This document shows positions 1 through 8,354 of a DNA stretch of 64,000 nucleotides, one piece after another. The DNA comes from Thermoplasmata archaeon (lineage in GTDB: Archaea; Thermoplasmatota; Thermoplasmata; Thermoplasmatales; Thermoplasmataceae). The translations under genes and the position numbers were made by a program. Position 1 is the stretch's first letter, and every line of letters begins with the position of its first letter. The DNA is taken from NCBI GenBank assembly GCA_021806235.1, contig JAJZXU010000002.1, positions 1-64,000 of the forward strand. The letters run 5' to 3'. A model generated the notes under the pieces. It was given only the letters and a program-made list of their open reading frames with translations. It did not search any database and had not been told where the DNA came from.

Positions 1-181
1 ATCCCGGATCTATTCCGAGTTTAACAGGCTGTTTTGCCTCACCTGTTGCGTATAGTAGCTGTATAGTGAATGGTGATCTCTGGACAACCTTTGCCTTGCC
101 TTTCTTTAAGAGTTTTCTCGCCTTAGCCGGTGTTGTTGGCATTAATGGTTGGTTTCGCATGTTTAAAACGGGAACTCTCAT
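1..181 (-). CDS. iscB: IscB RNA-guided nuclease, N-terminal fragment (gene runs off the left edge)
   Basis: IscB proteins are the IS200/IS605-associated ancestors of Cas9 and cut DNA guided by an omega RNA. Reading the minus strand from ATG at 181 gives MRVPVLNMRNQPLMPTTPAK, followed by a basic stretch with ARKLLKKGKAKVV and then LGIDPG at the window edge. The PLMP motif with the following basic helix is the IscB N-terminal domain, and LGIDPG is the start of RuvC-I with its first catalytic Asp. Only about 60 residues are inside the window, so the bridge helix, HNH and RuvC-II/III cannot be judged. An in-frame ATG at 196 would add five residues; 181 is preferred because family members begin just before the VxVL motif. 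No stop or frameshift is seen. Upstream lies a hairpin-rich stretch that fits its guide RNA. Confidence 0.85.
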   Translation of the reverse strand, partial: MRVPVLNMRNQPLMPTTPAKARKLLKKGKAKVVQRSPFTIQLLYATGEAKQPVKLGIDPG

Positions 182-437
182 GTCCCGTACAGTCATGCCT
201 GACTGTAGGTCCACATCGGGGTTGTTAGAAAGGGTTTTTAAACCGTGCACACTGAGAGTTTCCTCTCTGCTTAATGCATGGCCACAGTTGCCACGGGCTT
301 GTGGAGCACCCGTGGGTGTGTATGTATCTCTCTTTCCTAACTTCTGCTTTTCCTTTATGTTTTTCATATTTTCAAGACCCCCTGAGCAACTCTTGCGTTG
401 CCCTCACGGGACAAGCCCACGCCTTTAGTCGTGGGTA
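182..437 (-). ncRNA. HEARO / omega RNA of the iscB element with element left end
   Basis: IscB genes are preceded by a conserved structured RNA (HEARO, omega RNA) that carries the guide at its 5' end. This untranslated stretch upstream of iscB has several clean stems: 416-421 with 430-435 (CCCACG/CGTGGG), 386-390 with 397-401 (GCAAC/GTTGC), 291-297 with 309-315 (CCACGGG/CCCGTGG), and 254-258 with 263-267. The last is closed by a GAAA tetraloop on the minus strand. It is more GC-rich than its surroundings. The outermost hairpin (416-435) probably marks the element end, so the guide would come from the flank beyond about 437. Boundaries are approximate; family assignment comes from position plus structure, not from a covariance search. 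Confidence 0.7.
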
Positions 438-500
438 ACTGACCTATGGAGAATATAAACAATTGATATAATTATTTTTATTAATATATTTTATTTCCCT

Positions 501-1115
501 CTAAAATAATTTTTTATACAGAACATTTTTGTAAGTTTTCCACTGTTTTCTTACAATCTTTCCTATATCAATATTATTTTTTATAGAATATTCCAGAAAT
601 TTTACCGTTCTTTCATCAGATGGATATCCCGACCCGAAGTCGCCATAAATTTCATGCAGTTTTTTTATTTCATTATCACGTATTACCTTGGCTATTATGG
701 ATGCACCGGATACTACTGGATAAATGGCATCAGCATGATGTTTGCATGTAATTTTTTTACCCGTATATTTTTTTAATTTGTTCTCAAGCCTTTTTTCGTC
801 GATATCAAACGAATCAATATAGATGTCATGGGAATTTTCTGCATAACCTATCAATTTTACTGCATATTCTTCCTCCATTACATTTAACTGCCTGTTTTTG
901 ACATATTCATCTATTTTTTCAGGTTCAATTATAAAATATTTATAATTATATTTTGTTAGATAATTAAATATGTACTCCCTTCTTGATGGTGATAATTTTT
1001 TTGAATCCTTCGCACCAAGCTCTTTTATTTCGTTTTCATCACCGCATAAAATTACCATAACCATGGGTCCTATAACTGGCCCGCGGCCAGCTTCATCAAT
1101 ACCGCAGTTTATCAT
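501..1115 (-). CDS. rnhB: Ribonuclease HII
   Basis: This enzyme cleaves the RNA strand of RNA-DNA hybrids and removes single ribonucleotides from DNA. The 204-aa protein opens with GIDEAGRGPVIGP, the RNase HII signature with the first catalytic Asp-Glu pair at residues 7-8. A further acidic residue lies in YIDSFDID near residue 95 and another in the HHADAIYPVVSGASIIAK block near 128. Length matches archaeal RNase HII. It is divergent from the acetyltransferase gene at 1174; the 58-bp gap between them must hold both promoters. Confidence 0.95.
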   Translation of the reverse strand: MINCGIDEAGRGPVIGPMVMVILCGDENEIKELGAKDSKKLSPSRREYIFNYLTKYNYKYFIIEPEKIDEYVKNRQLNVMEEEYAVKLIGYAENSHDIYIDSFDIDEKRLENKLKKYTGKKITCKHHADAIYPVVSGASIIAKVIRDNEIKKLHEIYGDFGSGYPSDERTVKFLEYSIKNNIDIGKIVRKQWKTYKNVLYKKLF

Positions 1116-1173
1116 ATACAGGTTATTATTCAGCGTTTAAAAACATATTTATATTTTTTCTAAATAGTGGAAA

Positions 1174-1707
1174 ATGAAAAATTATGAATTTTATCTGGAT
1201 AATATAAAATTAACAAATGATTTCGATAAAAAATATTTAGATGATTTCATAGAAATTGCAAATGAAAAAAACAGGGGATTTTTATTAATGAGCCATAATT
1301 TTAATTACCCCTATACAGAGGAAGATTTATTAAATTTTATTGAGAAAAACAGGGAAATGCATGATGAAATATTTGAAATAGATTTTTATATATTTTATAA
1401 GGGTGAAATATCAGGTGCAATAGGTTTAAGTGACATTGATTACCTGAATTTAAGATCACATGTTGGCTACTGGGTAGGCAAAAAGTACAGAAATAATGGA
1501 ATAGCAACAAAGGCACTATCAAAAATAATAGAGTTTTCAAAAAAGGAATTAAATATGCATAGCCTATATACCGATGTTCTCACAGATAACATACCATCAA
1601 TAAATGTTTTATTAAAAAACAATTTTGAACTCAGTGGTATTAAGAAAGACTCATTTTATTATAATAATAAATTTTATTCGTCATTTTTATTTTCATTAAT
1701 ATTATGA
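1174..1707 (+). CDS. GNAT-family acetyltransferase (RimJ/RimL-like)
   Basis: A 177-aa protein with the GNAT fold layout. The acetyl-CoA binding region reads VGYWVGKKYRNNGIATKAL (about residues 96-115), the usual (Q/R)xxGxG/A loop, followed by SINVLLKNNFELSGIKKDSF, the typical C-terminal N-x-x-S-x-x-x-x-x-x-x-x-GF strand. It resembles RimJ/RimL-type protein acetyltransferases more than the short RimI type. Substrate is unknown. It is a single gene divergent from rnhB. Confidence 0.85.
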   Translation: MKNYEFYLDNIKLTNDFDKKYLDDFIEIANEKNRGFLLMSHNFNYPYTEEDLLNFIEKNREMHDEIFEIDFYIFYKGEISGAIGLSDIDYLNLRSHVGYWVGKKYRNNGIATKALSKIIEFSKKELNMHSLYTDVLTDNIPSINVLLKNNFELSGIKKDSFYYNNKFYSSFLFSLIL

Positions 1708-1845
1708 TAAAATAATCGACGATTGTTAATTTTCGTTTTTTACGATAGTAAATAGCAATTTTAAAATTTTTTTATATATTTAAAGTTATATTTATATATC
1801 AGACATGAAAATATTTATTAACAATAAAAATATAAGACCTATCAT

Positions 1846-3525
1846 ATGACGAAATACGTTTTGATTTCGGACTCAACGCTGAGCTACGATTACAGGAACT
1901 TCCCTTTAATGGATTTTTTGCCATGTGCTCCGGGGGACAAGGTTCCTGGAAGAGTATATAGATTTCTTAAGGGGCCGGCACCAGCCGTATTGCCAAATGG
2001 AGAAGCAAAGTATGCGCCATACGCCATAAGGAAGATAGAGGCAGCACTATTGAGGAATAATAAAAAGGGAGATGTGGCGGTTGCACACGAAGATTATCTA
2101 TCAAAGTTTATTACAGACGATACAGAAATTATTGGGGTTTCCACAATGGATCCCCTGGGCATAGGCCCTACTACGATGTCATACGCTGCACTGTTCGGTG
2201 GAGATCTCGATTCCTGGGTAAGAAGAGAATGGGACGCACTGATGGAAAGGGTAAATGCCGTAAGGAAGGGCAAAAAAGCTAAGCTTGTAATAGGTGGGCC
2301 GGGTGTGTGGGAGTTCACCATTTTAAGGGATGAAATTGAAAAATATAACTTTGATTACATTGTCCAGGGAGAGATGGATGATATAATATCGGAGTTGTTC
2401 AGGGAAATTTCAGAGGACAGTATAGATAAAAAGCTGTTCATGCGTGGATACATGACATACGATGACCATTTTAGAAAGATATTAAAAAATGATGATTTAT
2501 TTATAGCACGTGGAATAGGCATGAGAGCATATCCACCTCTTGAAGATATACCTGAAATCGTTAAGCCATCAGAAAAGGGCATGGTTGAGGTTATGAGAGG
2601 CTGTGGTGTTGGCTGTGATTTCTGTGAGGTTACACTGAGGCCACTGAGATATTATCCACTGGAAATGATAAAGCATGAGATAGAGGTAAATGTAAATCAG
2701 GGTGGAGTTGATAATGCATGGCTGCATTCAGATGAAATATTTGAATATAAGCACGAAAAAATGTTTACACCTAATGAGGATGCATTAACAGAATTATTCA
2801 AAACTGTAATGGGTATAAAGGGGGTTAAAACCACAAATCCAACACACGGTAGAATATCAATACCGGCAGCTTTTCCAGATTTAATAAAAAAATTAAGTGA
2901 AATAGCCAGAGCAGGACCGAACAACTGGATAGGTATACAGACAGGTGTTGAAACTGGCAGTGACTCACTTGCAATGAAACACATGCCGAATAAGACAATG
3001 CCACTGAGGATCGGACCGGATGGCACATTCCCTGAAATTGTATGGGAAGGTGTATACAATGAAACAAAATACTACTGGAGATCTGCATTTACCATACAGG
3101 TTGGCCAGGATGAAGAGACCGATGAGGATAACTGGGATTCAATAGCTATGATCAATAGATTAAGCAACTCATATGTTGATGGTAGGCCATTTGAGTTTAC
3201 CGTTACACCATTAGTTAATGTACCCTTAGGCAGAATAAAATCAAGGAATTTAAACACATTATTGAATCCGGCACAGCTCGGTGTTTATTATGCATCATAC
3301 AGGCATTTAGCAAAGATGGCAATAAGGGACGGTTTTAGAAATACACACGGCAACCCACTTGCAAGGGTAGGTACCGGCTCAATTATATCCATTGGCGGAG
3401 AACTAATGTTAAAGATCGTTGAAAGAGCTGCTAAGAGAAATGGTGTTGACCTTGAAAAGGTGAAGAGGTACGGAATAGAGAACTCTAAAGAGATATCGTC
3501 TCTGAGCATGATGGCCAGAGCATAA
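1846..3525 (+). CDS. B12-binding-type radical SAM protein
   Basis: The 559-aa protein has a radical SAM cluster motif CGVGCDFC near residue 250, within RGCGVGCDFCEVTLRP (C-x3-C-x2-C). The region before it (about 80-190), with IIGVSTMDPLGIGPTT and KLVIGGPGVWEF, resembles the Rossmann-like cobalamin-binding domain that precedes such cores. The family is widespread in Thermoplasmata without a known substrate; methylthiolation, methylation or another radical reaction cannot be separated by eye. It stands alone with a long AT-rich upstream region. Codon use looks native and relatively GC-rich, consistent with good expression. Confidence 0.8.
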   Translation: MTKYVLISDSTLSYDYRNFPLMDFLPCAPGDKVPGRVYRFLKGPAPAVLPNGEAKYAPYAIRKIEAALLRNNKKGDVAVAHEDYLSKFITDDTEIIGVSTMDPLGIGPTTMSYAALFGGDLDSWVRREWDALMERVNAVRKGKKAKLVIGGPGVWEFTILRDEIEKYNFDYIVQGEMDDIISELFREISEDSIDKKLFMRGYMTYDDHFRKILKNDDLFIARGIGMRAYPPLEDIPEIVKPSEKGMVEVMRGCGVGCDFCEVTLRPLRYYPLEMIKHEIEVNVNQGGVDNAWLHSDEIFEYKHEKMFTPNEDALTELFKTVMGIKGVKTTNPTHGRISIPAAFPDLIKKLSEIARAGPNNWIGIQTGVETGSDSLAMKHMPNKTMPLRIGPDGTFPEIVWEGVYNETKYYWRSAFTIQVGQDEETDEDNWDSIAMINRLSNSYVDGRPFEFTVTPLVNVPLGRIKSRNLNTLLNPAQLGVYYASYRHLAKMAIRDGFRNTHGNPLARVGTGSIISIGGELMLKIVERAAKRNGVDLEKVKRYGIENSKEISSLSMMARA

Positions 3526-3556
3526 ATTCTTTTATATTACTATTTCATATCTTTCC

Positions 3557-4237
3557 ATGGTTAATTATAATTTTTTAAAAAAATTACTTGTTGTCGGTGA
3601 AAAGAATTTATTATTACGGTTATCCGAATACCCCTTACTGGGGATAAACAGCAGCGATAATTTAATATCAATGCTTAAAAATTCACCATTGGATGTAGAA
3701 AAATATAACGGGATTATCAGGGCTAATGAGAAAAAGGGGGATGAAATGGATATAAACTTCAGGCACGAGGTTACAAGTGGGGCGATAAGTTCAAGCCTTA
3801 TGGATAATATGTTACTGCTAATTGAAAAATGTGATGACATTCTTGATAGATCATATTATTCAAGCAGGGAAATAAACAGGTTTAATATAAATTATTCAAA
3901 AAACAAGGATGAACTGAATATAATAGATTATGCATACAACAAATTTATTGAAATACTGGAAAATAATAAGAGGGCTTTAAATTTTGTACATAAAATACTG
4001 AACGAAACAGACTTATCAAAGATGAAGGTGGACCGTAAAAATATAGAGACAATAGAAGAAACTGTTGATGAAATAAAGGATGGTGTAATAGATTATACAT
4101 ATAAAAACTCAAACAAAATTTCATATTTGGTTTTTGAGCATTTAAATACACTGTCACATGCCCTGGATGATCTATTAGATGACTGTGAAGACATATCTGA
4201 TTTAGTATTCACAATAATGTTATCGGTGACAAATTGA
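3557..4237 (+). CDS. PhoU-like / DUF47 phosphate transport accessory protein
   Basis: A 226-aa, largely helical protein rich in Asp and Glu, with repeated helix pairs of the PhoU/DUF47 (TIGR00153) kind, such as MLLLIEKCDDILDRSYY near residue 90 and HALDDLLDDCEDISDLVF near the C-terminus. Members bind metal and adjust Pit-type phosphate uptake. The stop codon overlaps the TTG start of the next gene, a phosphate permease, so the two are translationally coupled. This pairing is the main support for the function. Confidence 0.85.
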   Translation: MVNYNFLKKLLVVGEKNLLLRLSEYPLLGINSSDNLISMLKNSPLDVEKYNGIIRANEKKGDEMDINFRHEVTSGAISSSLMDNMLLLIEKCDDILDRSYYSSREINRFNINYSKNKDELNIIDYAYNKFIEILENNKRALNFVHKILNETDLSKMKVDRKNIETIEETVDEIKDGVIDYTYKNSNKISYLVFEHLNTLSHALDDLLDDCEDISDLVFTIMLSVTN

Positions 4238-5133
4238 TATTTTTTATAGCATCCTTATTACTGACGTTTTTATTAACGGCATTTGTTTCCGGCAACAACC
4301 TATCTGCAGCTGTAGGCACTTTAATAGGTTCACGTATTGTTTCAAGGTATGCAGGAATAATAATAGGTTCATCAGGGTTCCTTCTGGGGTTATTGCTTGA
4401 GGGCAGGTTTTTAAAGGGTGCAGCAATATCATTAGTACCGCATTCCTATTTTTATATATCATATGCCTTTTTTGCATCCTTTTTAATATTCTTCATTGCA
4501 CAGCTAATAAGGTCTCCATTATCACTGACAATGGCACTGGCAGGAACTGCCATAGGCACGGATTTAAGAATAGATTATTCAATAGACTATAAATTTGTTT
4601 TAATAATGGTATTATTCTGGATTATAGCCCCCATAATATCAATAATAGCAGCATATATAATGGAGAGAACAGTTTTTCACAGGGATTATAAAAATGTATG
4701 GGGTGTTGCAAAATACTTAAAAATCTTAATTATAGTTTCCTCATTTTTAACGGCATTTACACTGGGTGCAAATACCTTAGGTTTCATAGCAAACGTGGAG
4801 GGTTTTAATATATATACAATTTTAGTAATGGCGGTTTCAATATTTATCGGGTCGTTTTTCCTGAGCAGCGGTGTAATAAAGCGTGTTGGTGATGAAATGT
4901 ACTCAATGAGATATTCAAATGCACTGATATCACTTATTGTTTCATCATTACTGGTTGAAATTGCAACGTTTTTTTCAGTACCATTATCAAATACGCAGAC
5001 ACTGACATCAAGTGTTTTTGGTGTGGGTATATCGTATAGATATAAGGCAATATATATGAAACCATTCTTTATTATAATAGCTACATGGGTTTTATCACCA
5101 TTACTTGGCCTTATGCTAGGCTACCTTGTATAA
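4234..5133 (+). CDS. pit: Inorganic phosphate transporter, PiT family
   Basis: A 299-aa polytopic membrane protein. It has the two PiT signature regions: SGNNLSAAVGTLIGSR near the N-terminus and the inverted copy near residue 255 containing PLSNTQTLTSSVFGVG. It moves phosphate coupled to H+ or Na+. The start is TTG, overlapping the stop of the PhoU-like gene by 4 nt. At 299 aa it is a short archaeal version without the long cytoplasmic loop of bacterial PitA. Confidence 0.9.
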   Translation: MIFFIASLLLTFLLTAFVSGNNLSAAVGTLIGSRIVSRYAGIIIGSSGFLLGLLLEGRFLKGAAISLVPHSYFYISYAFFASFLIFFIAQLIRSPLSLTMALAGTAIGTDLRIDYSIDYKFVLIMVLFWIIAPIISIIAAYIMERTVFHRDYKNVWGVAKYLKILIIVSSFLTAFTLGANTLGFIANVEGFNIYTILVMAVSIFIGSFFLSSGVIKRVGDEMYSMRYSNALISLIVSSLLVEIATFFSVPLSNTQTLTSSVFGVGISYRYKAIYMKPFFIIIATWVLSPLLGLMLGYLV

Positions 5134-5147
5134 TTAAAAAATAAAAT

Positions 5148-5915
5148 TTATAAACTGTGTGTTAGATTATCTATCCTGCCACCATCGGCAACGATAACCT
5201 GGCCGTTCATATATTTTGATCTTTCTGATGCAAGAAACATTGCAGCATCCGCTATATATTCGGGTTTACCGAACATTTTTAATGTTGTTCTTGAGATAAA
5301 GGAATTTTCCAGATTTTTTATCTCCTCTCCAGTTTTATTTCCTACCGTCATATCGGTCTCAATCCATCCGGGTGCTATGGCATTTACCCTTATGCCATCA
5401 TCCATCAGGTCAAAGGCCAGTCTCTTTGTTAGCATAATTACACCCGCCTTTGTTATTGAATAAAACGTTGTATTTTTTGCTGCTGTTCCGATACCTGCAT
5501 TTGATGCCATGTTTATTATCATGCCCCTGTTTTTCCTTAAATCATTTAGGCATTCCTTTACTGTAAATATCTGGCCAAGAAGGTTAACGTTAAACATCTG
5601 TTCCACCTTTTTATCATCAAATTCATCCCACGATAATAAATGCCACATGCCTGCATTATTTACAAGAATATCTACAGTACCGAGTTTTTTATGTATACCA
5701 TCTATCATGTTTCTTACTTCATCATGATTTGAAACATCAGCTTTGAATATTTCGGATCCCTTTAATTCACTTTTTAATTCATCTGCAGCCTTTTCATTAC
5801 TGTTATAGTTTATTGCTATTCTTGCACCTTCAGAGTGGAACTTTTTTGCTATTGCCCTACCGAGGCCCCTTGATCCACCTGTTATTAATACTATTTTATT
5901 ATCCAGCTCTCCCAT
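5148..5915 (-). CDS. Short-chain dehydrogenase/reductase
   Basis: A 255-aa classical SDR with the cofactor motif ITGGSRGLGRAIA near residue 11, LVNNAGMWHL (NNAG), a catalytic Ser in INMASNAGIG and the YSITK catalytic pair (Y-x3-K). The RIAINYNS region after the second strand suggests NADP preference, which is an inference. FabG-type and glucose-1-dehydrogenase-type enzymes look alike at this level, so substrate is not assigned. It converges on the phosphate transporter gene. Confidence 0.9.
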   Translation of the reverse strand: MGELDNKIVLITGGSRGLGRAIAKKFHSEGARIAINYNSNEKAADELKSELKGSEIFKADVSNHDEVRNMIDGIHKKLGTVDILVNNAGMWHLLSWDEFDDKKVEQMFNVNLLGQIFTVKECLNDLRKNRGMIINMASNAGIGTAAKNTTFYSITKAGVIMLTKRLAFDLMDDGIRVNAIAPGWIETDMTVGNKTGEEIKNLENSFISRTTLKMFGKPEYIADAAMFLASERSKYMNGQVIVADGGRIDNLTHSL

Positions 5916-6016
5916 GATTTATAATATGTACCGGTTATAAATTATTTTTGTAATTATTTTTTATTTCAGTATTTCATTTAAAAGAGTTTAAATACAGTTT
6001 TTAAATTTATAGCACA

Positions 6017-6988
6017 ATGATCAACAACTACAATACAATTTATAAGAAACAGCATTACGGTCTGGTTGGAAATCATTCAGCTGTTAAGGTATGCCACTGG
6101 ACAAAAAGCCAGTTATTAGGCAAGGGGGCATGTTATAAAAATACATTTTATGGCATAAATTCACATCAGTGTATACAGATGACTCCGGCATTAAACCAGT
6201 GTACAGAGAATTGCGATTTCTGCTGGAGATTCCAGGGCTTTGATTCAATGCATATAAATAATGAGGACGATCCTGAATTTATTCTGGAAGAAAGCATAAA
6301 GCAGCATTTAAAGTTAATTTCAGGTTTTAAGGGGAATCCTGAGGTAAAGAAGGAGTTATTTGAGGAGGCCAGGCATCCAAGGCATATGGCGATATCGTTA
6401 ACAGGTGAACCAACGGTATACACCAGGCTGGGTGAATTAATAGAGGCTGCGGCAAGAAAGGGCATATCAACATTTGTTGTAACAAACGGAACACTGCCAA
6501 TGGTTCTTGAAAGATTAGATCCACTGCCAACACAGTTATATGTTACGGTTGCGGGGCCAACAAAGGAAATATTCAATGATGTACTGCATCCTGCAACAGG
6601 CAATGCATGGGAAAATTTCAACAGAACCTTAGAACTGTTACCTTCACTGGATACAAGGAAGGTTATAAGGCATACACTAGTAAAGGATGTTAACATGCCA
6701 TACTATGATGAATATGAGGAAATGGATAGGAAAGCGGATCCGGATTTCATAGAGTCAAAAGGATATGTTCATGTTGGGCAATCCTCTGAAAGATTGCGGT
6801 ATGAAAACATGCCATCACATGAAATGGTTATGGATTTTTCAAATGAACTTGCAAAAAGGCTGGGGTATACACCATATGCCGATAGATTTGAGAGCAGGGT
6901 TGCAATGATAGCTAAAGATCCAGATAATGCAAGGATAGATTTTGATCTGGAAATACAGAAAACACTTAATAAAATAGATAAAGAATAA
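6017..6988 (+). CDS. taw1: tRNA 4-demethylwyosine synthase (Taw1/TYW1)
   Basis: This enzyme builds the tricyclic base of wyosine at G37 of tRNA-Phe from N1-methylguanosine and pyruvate. The 323-aa protein has the radical SAM cluster C62-x3-C66-x2-C69 in CTENCDFCW. The second cluster cysteines fall at C26, C39 and C52, the spacing known for archaeal Taw1. The SLTGEPTVYTRLGELI and FVVTNGTLP segments are also family hallmarks. Length is normal. It is a single-gene unit with a start close to a TATA-like region, so it is likely leaderless. Confidence 0.95.
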   Translation: MINNYNTIYKKQHYGLVGNHSAVKVCHWTKSQLLGKGACYKNTFYGINSHQCIQMTPALNQCTENCDFCWRFQGFDSMHINNEDDPEFILEESIKQHLKLISGFKGNPEVKKELFEEARHPRHMAISLTGEPTVYTRLGELIEAAARKGISTFVVTNGTLPMVLERLDPLPTQLYVTVAGPTKEIFNDVLHPATGNAWENFNRTLELLPSLDTRKVIRHTLVKDVNMPYYDEYEEMDRKADPDFIESKGYVHVGQSSERLRYENMPSHEMVMDFSNELAKRLGYTPYADRFESRVAMIAKDPDNARIDFDLEIQKTLNKIDKE

Positions 6989-6995
6989 AAGTTGA

Positions 6996-7187
6996 TTACT
7001 TTATATTTATTTTCTTTAAAGTTGTTTGTTTTCCCGTATTATTTGAACTTTTATTTGACAGGTACCTCTCACCAAATTTCAGTAATTCAAATCCACCCCT
7101 AACGAACTTAATCGATTCATTCATTGCATAATCAAGTACCTTGGGAACCTCTATATTTATCTGTATTATTGTCTTTTTATCAGCCAT
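6996..7187 (-). CDS. Small conserved-looking protein downstream of arsA
   Basis: A 63-aa basic protein, not recognised. It contains INIEVPKVLDYAMNESIKF and a hydrophobic-aromatic segment FVRGGFELLKFGERYL that could form an amphipathic helix, then a Ser/Asn/Lys-rich tail. It begins 9 bp after the arsA stop on the same strand, so it is probably the last gene of the idsA-arsA operon. A role as a small partner of the Get3-like ATPase is only a contextual guess. Confidence 0.55.
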   Translation of the reverse strand: MADKKTIIQINIEVPKVLDYAMNESIKFVRGGFELLKFGERYLSNKSSNNTGKQTTLKKINIK

Positions 7188-7196
7188 ATATGGTAA

Positions 7197-8354
7197 TCAA
7201 CTTAATGTTATATATAAGTAACCATTTTTAAATTCTGCATTTTCAGGCTGTAGATTTGCCATGGTTTCAGGTAAATACATTATTCTTTTCCAGTTCTCAA
7301 CCTCAACTACTAATTCGCCACTCCGGTTATACAGTTTAAGATTTTCTTTATCTGCAAATGGAAGTTTTAATTTAACTATTGTTTTGCCGTTTTCCCTTGT
7401 AAATTCTACGGGTTTCCCCCTGTAGAATACTGAATACGGATCATTTTTTTCATACATGGTTTCTGCAAATTTTAATAATTTCTCAGTTCCAAGCAGTTCA
7501 TAGTCCTGCAAATAACTTTTAAATATTTTGACCTCGGGAAAAGCGGAGTTGATGTCATTTAATATTTTTTCCTGTGAATTCCTCCATCCCGTAAAGAAGT
7601 CACCGGTATTCTCTGGATATATCTTATTTGCTATTACAGCATCTATCGGGTAACCGTATAATAACAGGTATGTAAATGCCCTTTTTGTCTCATTATAGGA
7701 CATCTGGTCCACATTTGTCACCAGCCTTATTGATGTTATCTCCGGGTCCTGTAAAATTTCATGTACATTGCCCAGGTCATCATACAATGTTTCAGCGTTT
7801 TTGAATACCCTGTCATTCGGCATTGGTATACCTGAGAATGTTTTCATTACAGGCCTTGCTATTTTTGCTGCTGTTCTGCTTATTGGAAATATTTTTACCA
7901 TGTACCATCTCATGACTTCAGGAAAAGATAACAATCTCAAAGCCTCTCCGGTAGGAGCACTATCAACAACTATTATATCATAGTCATTGTTTTTAACGTA
8001 GTCATTTATATATAATAAATATGTGGCCTCTTCAAATCCCGGCAGTATTGCTATTTCATCTGCCGATATTGGATCCAGGCCCTGGTACTGGAATAATGCG
8101 GTTAAATATTCCTTTAAATCATTCCAGTGTGTTTGAATTGCATCATTTATATTTATCTCCTGTGCATATAAATTATCTGAAATTTTTGTTGCCTCTGAAC
8201 CTATACTTACATTTAGGGAATCGCTCAAACTATGTGCCGGATCTGTAGACATAACTATAGTTTTATATTTTTTTGACAGCATAACTGCAGTCGAAGCTGC
8301 AACACTTGTTTTACCAACTCCTCCCTTGCCCGTATACAGTAATACCCTTGACAT
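7197..8354 (-). CDS. ArsA/Get3-family ATPase with C-terminal Hsp20-like domain
   Basis: A 385-aa P-loop ATPase of the ArsA/Get3 class, which in archaea is thought to deliver tail-anchored membrane proteins. The deviant Walker A KGGVGKTS is at residues 9-16, the switch I STDPAHSLSD near 40, and VVDSAPTGEALRLLSFP near 135 (switch II). The last ~85 residues (KPVEFTRENGKTIVKLKLPF to the end) look like the ArsA_HSP20 domain seen in single-copy archaeal and bacterial homologues. Its start overlaps the idsA stop (TAATG), so the two are translationally coupled. Confidence 0.9.
   Translation of the reverse strand: MSRVLLYTGKGGVGKTSVAASTAVMLSKKYKTIVMSTDPAHSLSDSLNVSIGSEATKISDNLYAQEININDAIQTHWNDLKEYLTALFQYQGLDPISADEIAILPGFEEATYLLYINDYVKNNDYDIIVVDSAPTGEALRLLSFPEVMRWYMVKIFPISRTAAKIARPVMKTFSGIPMPNDRVFKNAETLYDDLGNVHEILQDPEITSIRLVTNVDQMSYNETKRAFTYLLLYGYPIDAVIANKIYPENTGDFFTGWRNSQEKILNDINSAFPEVKIFKSYLQDYELLGTEKLLKFAETMYEKNDPYSVFYRGKPVEFTRENGKTIVKLKLPFADKENLKLYNRSGELVVEVENWKRIMYLPETMANLQPENAEFKNGYLYITLS

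Noticed and set aside
66-428. Plus-strand frame of 120 codons at the left edge
   Set aside because: It runs antisense to iscB and the omega RNA; its protein has no recognisable domain, while the minus strand gives a clear IscB N-terminus.
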